Shown here one piece after another: positions 1 to 4,603 of a stretch of 8,209 nucleotides of DNA. Every line of letters begins with the position of its first letter. Position 1 is the first letter of the stretch. Below the pieces are notes generated by a model. It saw only the letters and a list, made by a program, of their open reading frames with translations, was not told where the DNA came from and searched no databases. The DNA comes from Deltaproteobacteria bacterium (GTDB taxonomy: Bacteria > Myxococcota_A > UBA796 > UBA2385): positions 1-8,209 of the forward strand of contig WGAH01000825.1 of assembly GCA_015489145.1 (NCBI GenBank), written 5' to 3'. Both the position numbers and the translations under genes were made by a program.

Positions 1-333
1 CTCGCCGACCTCGCCGCCGCCCCCACCCGCGCCGACGCCGCCCCGGCCGCCGCCTGGCAGCCCCCGGTCTCGTCCGAGCGCGTCGCCACCATCCTTCCGC
101 GCACCTACGAGGAGGTGCCCGTGGTCGAGGTCGACCCGGCGGTGGTGGGCCCCGAGCTCGAGCGCGCCATTCTCGGCGTCCTGCCCGAGGTGGTCGAGCA
201 CACCCTGCGGCGCACCCTCGCCACCTCGCCGGAGTTTCGCGCCCTCGTCGAGCAGACGGTCGAGCGCGCGGTGAAGGACGCCGTCCGCGAGGCGATGGCC
301 CGCCGCCCCGACGGCGGCGGCTCGCGCGACTGA
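1..333 (+). CDS. 3' end of a hypothetical protein gene (5' end outside window)
   Basis: The frame is open from base 1 to the TGA at 331-333, giving 110 residues of a longer protein; no start is needed inside the window. The visible part opens with an Ala/Pro-rich linker (about residues 1-25, window numbering). A helical, charged segment follows, with runs such as GVLPEVVEHTLRRTL and a final stretch rich in Glu, Arg and Ala that ends in a Gly/Ser/Arg/Asp tail. This low-complexity linker plus helical tail resembles the C-termini of some multidomain regulatory proteins, but I see no motif that names a family. Strong G/C at third codon positions supports real coding. An internal ATG/GTG near 115 is unlikely to be the true start, because coding character continues upstream of it. 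Confidence 0.6.
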   Translation, partial: LADLAAAPTRADAAPAAAWQPPVSSERVATILPRTYEEVPVVEVDPAVVGPELERAILGVLPEVVEHTLRRTLATSPEFRALVEQTVERAVKDAVREAMARRPDGGGSRD

Positions 334-342
334 GCTCCACGG

Positions 343-360
343 GAGCGCCGGCCGCCGGCC
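343..360 (+). repeat. Left copy of an 18-bp perfect direct repeat
   Basis: GAGCGCCGGCCGCCGGCC occurs here and again at 679-696, 336 bp apart. The two copies bracket the motif array at 429-651. The repeat contains an internal near-palindrome (GCCGGC-C-GCCGGC). Because it is made only of G, C and one A in a GC-rich genome, chance recurrence is more likely than for an ordinary 18-mer. Confidence 0.6.
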
Positions 361-428
361 CTGGAGCGCCAGCCCCCCCGGTGGGGTGGTCAGCGCCGCA
401 GACCCATCATTCCGGGCGGGGTTCTTCG

Positions 429-449
429 CAAGCCCCCCGAATTCGCTAG
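429..449 (+). repeat. Array motif copy R1 (direct, most diverged)
   Basis: This copy reads CAAGCCCCC, a six-base diverged middle, then GCTAG. It begins exactly 31 bp before R2 and shares with it the CAAGCCCC head, the CTAGCCC tail and a following GCG. It differs most in the middle, where it has GAATTC instead of the usual CCAGAT-like bases. Confidence 0.6.
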
Positions 450-459
450 CCCCGCGGAA

Positions 460-480
460 CAAGCCCCGTCCGGATGCTAG
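460..480 (+). repeat. Array motif copy R2 (direct)
   Basis: This copy reads CAAGCCCC, then GTCCG, then GATGCTAG. It is in direct orientation 31 bp after R1 and in inverted orientation to R3 (572-592). R2 and R3 match at most of their 21 positions, so single-stranded nucleic acid could pair them across a loop of about 91 nt. Confidence 0.7.
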
Positions 481-490
481 CCCTGCGCCC

Positions 491-510
491 CTTTCCGGCC
501 CTTTCCGGCC
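491..510 (+). repeat. 10-bp tandem duplication
   Basis: The decamer CTTTCCGGCC is present twice in perfect tandem, between R2 and R3 of the motif array. It is probably a replication-slippage product; no function can be read from it. Confidence 0.6.
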
Positions 511-571
511 CCTCGCTGGGGACTGCCCGACGGTAGAACCGACGTTTTGGCGGCGCCCGGTGGTGCCCCCC

Positions 572-592
572 CTAGCATCTTGAGGGGGCTTG
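572..592 (-). repeat. Array motif copy R3 (inverted)
   Basis: Read on the minus strand this copy is CAAGCCCCC, TCAA, GATGCTAG, which is close to the family consensus. It is inverted relative to R1 and R2 and lies 31 bp from R4, the same phasing as the R1-R2 pair. Confidence 0.7.
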
Positions 593-602
593 TTTTCGGG
601 GG

Positions 603-623
603 CGATCATCTGGAGGGGGCTTG
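603..623 (-). repeat. Array motif copy R4 (inverted)
   Basis: On the minus strand this copy reads CAAGCCCCC, TCCA, GATGATCG. The head is identical to R3; the last four bases change from CTAG to ATCG. It pairs with R5 to make the hairpin at 601-651. Confidence 0.7.
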
Positions 624-627
624 TCGG

Positions 628-649
628 CAACCCCCCCGCCCGATGATCG
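628..649 (+). repeat. Array motif copy R5 (direct, with 1-bp insertion)
   Basis: This copy reads CAA, a C-rich stretch in which the usual G is lost, then GATGATCG. It is one base longer than the other copies. Its tail is identical to that of R4, suggesting the R4/R5 pair arose together or is kept complementary by selection for the hairpin. Confidence 0.5.
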
Positions 650-678
650 CCTGGCGCTGCTGGGGAGGGTGCACCCAT

Positions 679-696
679 GAGCGCCGGCCGCCGGCC
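679..696 (+). repeat. Right copy of the 18-bp perfect direct repeat
   Basis: This is identical over 18 bp to 343-360; flanking bases differ on both sides, so the repeat is exactly 18 bp. Together the copies enclose the whole motif array, as a target-site or attachment-site duplication would, but no integrase or transposase gene lies between them. Confidence 0.6.
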
Positions 697-791
697 GGCA
701 TCGCGGAGCGGGAGGCGGCGGGATGCCGCTTCGACAGCACCGCCGGGCGACCGCCGGTGCGCCGCCGTCGCCGCCGCGATAGCCCACGGCG

Positions 792-1619
792 ATGCAGCTC
801 CACGAACTCGTCCGCCTCGCCCTCGACGAAGACGTCGGCCCCGGAGACCTCACCACCGAGTCCTGCGTGCCCGAGCACGCCTCGGGCGAGGCCGACATCG
901 TCGCGAAGTCCCCGCTCGTCGTCTGCGGCCACCGCGAGGCCGAGGCGGTCTTCGCCGAGGTGGGCGCCCACTACGTCCCCACCAGCCGCGAGGGCCAGCT
1001 CGTCGAGCGCGGCACCGTGGTCAGCCGCGTGCGCGGCCCCACCCGCGCCCTGCTCACCGGCGAGCGGGTCGCCCTCAACTTCCTGATGCGCCTCAGCGGC
1101 GTCGCCACCCACACCCGCTCCGTCCTCGCCGGGCTGCCCCCCGGGCGCCTCAAGGTGGTCGACACCCGCAAGACCACCCCGCTCCACCGGGCCGGCGAGC
1201 GCCGGGCCGTGCGCGTCGGCGGCGCCCACAACCACCGCTTCGCCCTGTTCGACGGCGTGCTGATCAAGGACAACCACATCGTCGCCGCCGGCGGGGTGGC
1301 CGAGGCGATCCGCCGCGCCCGCGAGCAGGCCCACCACCTGCTGCGCGTCGAGATCGAGGCGAGCACCCCCGAGCAGGCCGAGGAGGCCGTGCGCGCCGGC
1401 GCCGACGTGGTGATGCTCGACAACATGGACGACGCGACGATGGCCGAGCTGGTGCCGCGCCTGCGCGCGCTGTCGGACAAGCTCGTCGTCGAGGCCAGCG
1501 GAAACATCACCGCCGAGCGCCTGCCCCGCCTCCAGGACATCGGCGTGGACGTGGTCAGCATCGGCGGCCTCATCCACCAGGCCCGCTGGGCCGACCTCAG
1601 CATGCGCCTGGTCGGCTGA
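792..1619 (+). CDS. nadC: Nicotinate-nucleotide pyrophosphorylase (carboxylating), NadC
   Basis: The 275-residue product is quinolinate phosphoribosyltransferase. It converts quinolinate and PRPP to nicotinate mononucleotide, CO2 and pyrophosphate, in the cytoplasm, in de novo NAD synthesis. Family signatures are seen in order: DVGPGDLTT near residues 14-22, GERVALNFLMRLSGVAT, DTRKTTP (124-130), HNHR (146-149), LIKDNH (157-162), VEIE (186-189), MLDNM (208-212), EASGN (234-238) and SIGG (256-259). Length matches the usual 270-300. The ATG at 792 is the first possible start after an in-frame TAG at 780-782, so the start is well fixed although no clear Shine-Dalgarno is visible. One oddity is that the usual PGLR after DTRKTT is PLHR, and GGG before HNHR is GGA. 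It is monocistronic here; its stop faces norD's stop with a 3-bp gap. Confidence 0.97.
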   Translation: MQLHELVRLALDEDVGPGDLTTESCVPEHASGEADIVAKSPLVVCGHREAEAVFAEVGAHYVPTSREGQLVERGTVVSRVRGPTRALLTGERVALNFLMRLSGVATHTRSVLAGLPPGRLKVVDTRKTTPLHRAGERRAVRVGGAHNHRFALFDGVLIKDNHIVAAGGVAEAIRRAREQAHHLLRVEIEASTPEQAEEAVRAGADVVMLDNMDDATMAELVPRLRALSDKLVVEASGNITAERLPRLQDIGVDVVSIGGLIHQARWADLSMRLVG

Positions 1620-1622
1620 GCC

Positions 1623-3494
1623 CTACCGCACGAGGTGCACCAGCGCCTCGGCGAGCTTCACCGGCAGCTCGTCCACCCGCTTGAGGTGCAGGTAGCGGCC
1701 GGGGCCGAAGACGGCGTCGAGGGCCTCGCGGGCGCGCTCGTGGGCGTCGATGCTCACGCAGTGGACGTGGATGCCGCGCCGCCGGGCGTCGAGCACCGCC
1801 AGCGCGCTGTCGGCGAGGGCCTGCCGGCCGGTGTAGCCGGCCCGGTCGTGGGGGCGGCCGTCGCTGAGCACGAGCATGACCCGCCGGGACTCCGGCCGGC
1901 GCAGCAGCACCCGCGCGCCGTGGCGGACGAAGGCGCCGAGGCGGGTGGAGCCGCCGGAGCGGAAGGTGCCGAGACGCCGCCTCGCGGCCTCGTCGTAGGG
2001 CTCGTCCCACCCGCGAAGGCGCGCGAAGCGGCAGTCCTCGGGCCCCTCGTTGCTGAACCCGTAGATCGCGTGCGGGTGGCCGAGGACGAGGAGCCCGTGG
2101 CTCAGGACCACCACCGCGTCGCGCTCCAGCCGCGCGATCTCGCCCCGCGTCGAGCCCGACAGGTCGACCATCACCAGGATCGCCACCGCCTCGCGCTCGC
2201 GCACGAAGCGCATCGTCCAGTCCTCGCGCGGGGTGAAGCCGGCGGCGAGCTCGCCCATCGCCGCCACCGCCCGGTCGAGGTCGAGGTCGCTGCCGTCGAC
2301 CTGCCGGTGCAGCCACCGCTCCTCGACCCGCAGGGAGGCGAAGCGGCGCCGCACGAGCGCGATGGCGCCCCGGTGGGCCTCGACGGCGCGCTCCCAGGCG
2401 CCCGCCGGACCCCGGGGGGCCTCGACCTCGCGCACCCGCACCGCGTCGAGGCGCCAGCTCCCGGCGGCGGCGTCCCACTCCGGGTAGCGGAAGCTCGCCG
2501 CGTCGTCCTCGGGAGGCGGCGGGAGCGGCTCGCCGGTGAGGGCCTCGGGCTCGGGAACCGGGGCGCGCCGCGCGGGCAGGCGCCTTCGCAGCTTCTTGCC
2601 GAGGAGCCGGAGCGGCCCCGGGTCCTCGTCGCGCCAGGCCCGCGAGGCCTTCATCTCGGCGGCGAGGTCGTGCAGCAGCCACTCGGGCCGGATGAGCCCG
2701 GCGAAGCGGGGGAGGGGAGGCGGCCCGAGCCGGCGCTCGCGAAAGGCGATGCGGAGCTTGCGCGCCTGCCCGAGCACCACCAGCGGCGCCGCCCGGGGGT
2801 CGCTCGCCGCCCGCACCGCCGCCACCGCCTCCCGGGCGAGGTCGCCCTCGGGGCCGGCCGGGTCGAGGAAATCGACGAGCCCGTCGTAGAGCGGCACGAA
2901 GTCGCCGGGCATCCCCCGCCGCGGCACCGGGCTCAGGTTGACCCGCAGCTCGGTGGCCTTGTCGAGCGCCGCCACGGCCTGGAAGTCCCGGGCCAGCCCC
3001 GGCCAGGCCCGCGCCCACCGCTCGCGCAGGTGGTGCAGCGCCAGCAGGTGGACGCAGCTCCGCAGCACCCAGTCGGTGTGCATCTCGGCCACCAGCGCCC
3101 GGTTGGCGAGGAGCCCCGACTCGACCAGCCCGAGCTGCACCAGGGCCGCCACCCGGAAGAACAGGCGGTCCTCGGCCTCCCGCGCCGGCGCCGGCGCGGC
3201 GGGGGGCAGGAAGATCACCGCGCCGTCGGTGGTGGGCGGGTCGGAGGGCGCCACCTTCACCGGCCGGCCGACGAGCATCGCCAGCCAGGCCTCCAGCGAC
3301 CGCAGCAGCGGCTCCAGCGGGGTGCCCGCCTCGGCGCCGCCGAGCATCCCCCGGGGCTCGGCGAACAGGAAGGGCGCGAGGAGCAGGCGCTCGGCCTCCT
3401 CGTCGTCGAGGACCGCCCGGGCGTCCTCGCCGTACTCCTCCAGCACGGCCTTGCGCGCTTCCTCCGGGGTCGGCGGCCAGGTCGGGGCGCCCAT
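1623..3494 (-). CDS. norD: NorD-like VWA-domain protein, partner of NorQ
   Basis: This 623-residue protein belongs to the NorD/CbbO group. These proteins pair with a MoxR-type AAA+ ATPase and activate a client enzyme, classically nitric oxide reductase for NorD and RuBisCO for CbbO. The N-terminal two thirds are mostly helical and charged. The C-terminal part is a von Willebrand A domain with a MIDAS: DLSGS at 444-448, the STR threonine at about 517, and SDG at 544-546, followed by RPHDRAGYTGR. The motif IYGFSNEG is also typical of NorD. Length fits NorD (about 610-640) better than the longer CbbO. The ATG at 3494 overlaps the norQ TGA (TGATG). The only Shine-Dalgarno-like GGAG is 12 nt away, so translation is probably coupled. 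A longer in-frame reading to 4469 merely overlaps norQ. The exact client enzyme is unknown. Confidence 0.9.
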   Translation of the reverse strand: MGAPTWPPTPEEARKAVLEEYGEDARAVLDDEEAERLLLAPFLFAEPRGMLGGAEAGTPLEPLLRSLEAWLAMLVGRPVKVAPSDPPTTDGAVIFLPPAAPAPAREAEDRLFFRVAALVQLGLVESGLLANRALVAEMHTDWVLRSCVHLLALHHLRERWARAWPGLARDFQAVAALDKATELRVNLSPVPRRGMPGDFVPLYDGLVDFLDPAGPEGDLAREAVAAVRAASDPRAAPLVVLGQARKLRIAFRERRLGPPPLPRFAGLIRPEWLLHDLAAEMKASRAWRDEDPGPLRLLGKKLRRRLPARRAPVPEPEALTGEPLPPPPEDDAASFRYPEWDAAAGSWRLDAVRVREVEAPRGPAGAWERAVEAHRGAIALVRRRFASLRVEERWLHRQVDGSDLDLDRAVAAMGELAAGFTPREDWTMRFVREREAVAILVMVDLSGSTRGEIARLERDAVVVLSHGLLVLGHPHAIYGFSNEGPEDCRFARLRGWDEPYDEAARRRLGTFRSGGSTRLGAFVRHGARVLLRRPESRRVMLVLSDGRPHDRAGYTGRQALADSALAVLDARRRGIHVHCVSIDAHERAREALDAVFGPGRYLHLKRVDELPVKLAEALVHLVR

Positions 3495-4267
3495 CAGCCC
3501 AGCGCGCTCCGCAGCAGCTCGCGCAGGGCGCGGGTCATCTCCGGGTCGTCGGTGAGGGAGCCGACCAGGGTGGACTCGGCGGCCTCGCGCAGGGACAGGC
3601 CCGCCGCCACCAGCGCGCCGGCGTAGACGAGGAGCCGCGTGCTGGCGCCCTCCCGGAGGCCGTGGTCCTTGAGGTTGCGCGTCGCGCGCCCGAGCTTGAC
3701 GAGCTGCCGCGCCGTGGCCTCGTCGCAGCCGCTCTCGTGGGCGACGATGCCCGCCTCGGCATCCTCGTCGGGGTAGTCGAAGCTCAGCGACACGAAGCGC
3801 TGCCGGGTGCTCTCCTTGAGCTCCCGGGTGACGGACTGGTAGCCGGGGTTGTAGGACACGACGACCATGAAGTCGTCCGGCGCCACGAGCTCCTCGCCCC
3901 GGCGCTCCAGCGGCAGGCTGCGGCGGTCGTCGGTGAGGGGGTGGATCACGGTGAGCACGTCGGCCCGCGCCTCGACCACCTCGTCGAGGTAGCAGATCGC
4001 GCCCTCGCGCACCGCCCGGGTGAGGGGCCCGTCCCGCCACACGGTGTCGCCGCCCTCGAGCAGGAAGCGGCCGGTGAGGTCGGCGGCGGAGAGGTCCTCC
4101 TGGCAGGCCACCGTCACCAGCGGCCGGCCGAGCTTCTCGGCCATGTAGCGCACGAAGCGCGTCTTGCCGCAGCCGGTGGGGCCCTTGAGCAGCACGGGCA
4201 GGCGCAGGGCGTGGGCCCGCTCGAAGACCTCGATCTCGGAGCCGGTGGGGACGTAGTAGACGGACAT
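3494..4267 (-). CDS. norQ: NorQ/CbbQ-type MoxR AAA+ ATPase
   Basis: This is a 257-residue cytoplasmic AAA+ ATPase of the CbbQ/NirQ/NorQ/GvpN family, which works with a VWA protein to remodel a client enzyme. Visible motifs are Walker A GPTGCGKT (29-36), VACQEDLSAADLTGR (53-67), Walker B YLDE (93-96), sensor-1-like SYNPGYQS (N140), arginine-finger candidates STRQRF (R155, R157), and LREGASTRLLVYAG near the C-terminus. I chose the ATG at 4267 because GAGGA lies 5 nt upstream and MSVYYVPTGSE aligns with the start of the family. An ATG at 4309, also with a GGGAG 5 nt upstream, would add 14 Pro/Gly-rich residues. The gene ends by one-base overlap with norD, so the two are co-expressed. No NOR or RuBisCO genes are next to it; the norQ name is by family resemblance. 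Confidence 0.93.
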   Translation of the reverse strand: MSVYYVPTGSEIEVFERAHALRLPVLLKGPTGCGKTRFVRYMAEKLGRPLVTVACQEDLSAADLTGRFLLEGGDTVWRDGPLTRAVREGAICYLDEVVEARADVLTVIHPLTDDRRSLPLERRGEELVAPDDFMVVVSYNPGYQSVTRELKESTRQRFVSLSFDYPDEDAEAGIVAHESGCDEATARQLVKLGRATRNLKDHGLREGASTRLLVYAGALVAAGLSLREAAESTLVGSLTDDPEMTRALRELLRSALG

Positions 4268-4408
4268 GGGCTTCCTCGGACGGGGCGCGCCGGGCCCCTC
4301 CTCGTGCATATCGGCTCCCGGGGGCCCGGTCCCGCGGAGGTTCGCCGCGCCGCCGGGCCGCGCCCGCCGGGCTCCGGCGCCACGAGGGGACCGGGAATAC
4401 TCGCCCCC

Positions 4409-4459
4409 GAGGCGACACAAGTCGGCCTCTTCTCGAGAACGCCGGGACTTTCGTCGCCT
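4409..4459 (+). repeat. 51-bp tandem repeat, copy 1
   Basis: This is a perfect match to 4460-4510 except for the last base (T here, C there). Each unit starts GAGGCGACACAAG and ends GACTTTCGTCGCC. It contains the perfect 10-bp palindrome TTCTCGAGAA (4430-4439 here). Partial similarity (TCGCCC / GAG) extends to both sides of the pair. Confidence 0.9.
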
Positions 4460-4467
4460 GAGGCGAC
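4453..4467. promoter_or_regulatory. Inverted repeat at the junction of the 51-bp units
   Basis: GTCGCC-TGA-GGCGAC is a perfect 6-bp inverted repeat with a 3-bp centre, formed exactly where copy 1 meets copy 2. A related imperfect form, TCGCC-CCCGA-GGCGA (4401-4415), precedes copy 1. Such paired palindromes upstream of norQ could be operator sites; this is inference only. Confidence 0.35.
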
Positions 4468-4510
4468 ACAAGTCGGCCTCTTCTCGAGAACGCCGGGACT
4501 TTCGTCGCCC
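4460..4510 (+). repeat. 51-bp tandem repeat, copy 2
   Basis: This is the second unit, immediately adjoining the first, with the TTCTCGAGAA palindrome at 4481-4490. The near-perfect identity points to a recent duplication. The period is a multiple of three, so frames crossing it show a 17-residue repeat, but I regard the DNA as non-coding. Confidence 0.9.
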
Positions 4511-4560
4511 GAGATGATGGCTCGTCGAGGCCGGCGCGCGGAGGATCACCCGCGCCGACG

Positions 4561-4603
4561 GACCCGCTCCCCCGGGGCCCCCGCGCCGCCGGGCCGGCGG
4601 GTC
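4561..4603 (-). terminator. Possible GC-rich terminator hairpin after the membrane-protein gene
   Basis: GACCCGC (4561-4567) and GCGGGTC (4597-4603) are perfect complements enclosing a GC-rich loop. An alternative tight hairpin is CCGCCGG-G-CCGGCGG at 4586-4600. Both sit at the 3' end of the minus-strand membrane-protein gene, overlapping or touching its stop. No T-tract follows, so true terminator function is uncertain. Confidence 0.3.

Larger units (their letters stand above)
601..651. other. Strong two-tier hairpin (R4/R5 inverted repeat)
   Basis: GGCGATCATC at 601-610 and GATGATCGCC at 642-651 are perfect 10-bp reverse complements. Inside them, GGGGG (615-619) can pair with part of the C-run at 631-637. 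Further in, TTG (621-623) can pair with CAA (628-630), leaving the tetraloop TCGG-like turn. The fold could act in RNA or as a DNA cruciform. No T-run follows, so it is not a standard intrinsic terminator on either strand. It lies 141 bp upstream of nadC. Confidence 0.6.
334..791. other. 458-bp intergenic region with a repeat array, no gene seen
   Basis: No convincing coding frame lies here. Frames that cross it are Arg/Ala/Pro-rich and run on out of frame into nadC. The region holds five copies of a 21-22 bp motif (429-651), a flanking 18-bp direct repeat (343-360 and 679-696), and a perfect 10-bp tandem duplication CTTTCCGGCC at 491-500 and 501-510. C-tracts and G-tracts are frequent. I found no tRNA-like fold and no convincing sigma-70 promoter, although the nadC promoter should lie in or near this stretch. 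Confidence 0.7.
4268..4601. other. 334-bp norQ leader region
   Basis: There is no separate gene here. In norQ order it holds a GC-rich palindromic stretch just after the membrane-protein stop, two 51-bp tandem repeats (4409-4510), then a short GC-rich leader. The norQD promoter should be here unless the pair is transcribed from the upstream membrane-protein gene. One weak candidate on the minus strand has GAGTATTCC about 4400-4392 as a -10-like element. I saw no FNR/DNR-type TTGAT-N4-ATCAA box. Confidence 0.5.

Noticed and set aside
373..389. C-run/G-run hairpin as terminator of the first gene
   Set aside because: CCCCCCC and GGGG can pair, but the stem is short, the loop is tiny and no T-tract follows, so I do not call a terminator.
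606..1577. 323-residue open frame on the minus strand
   Set aside because: It is antisense to nadC and is a shadow of its codon bias (Gly, Ala, Val, His and Asp rich).
677..1684. 335-residue plus-strand frame overlapping nadC
   Set aside because: It is an out-of-frame reading of nadC, nearly all Arg, Pro, Ala and Gly.
1635..3626. 663-residue open frame on the plus strand
   Set aside because: It is antisense to norD and norQ, which show clear family motifs; the plus-strand product is low complexity.
3495..4469. N-terminal extension of norD up to 4469
   Set aside because: The extra 325 residues overlap the whole of norQ out of frame and are low complexity; the ATG at 3494 is coupled to the norQ stop and fits the family length.
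4409..4510. CRISPR array
   Set aside because: Only two adjoining 51-bp units with no spacers between them and no cas genes; it is a simple tandem duplication.
4268..4601. FNR/DNR-type box upstream of norQ
   Set aside because: Nitric oxide reductase genes often have TTGAT-N4-ATCAA sites, but none is present here even allowing mismatches in the half-sites.
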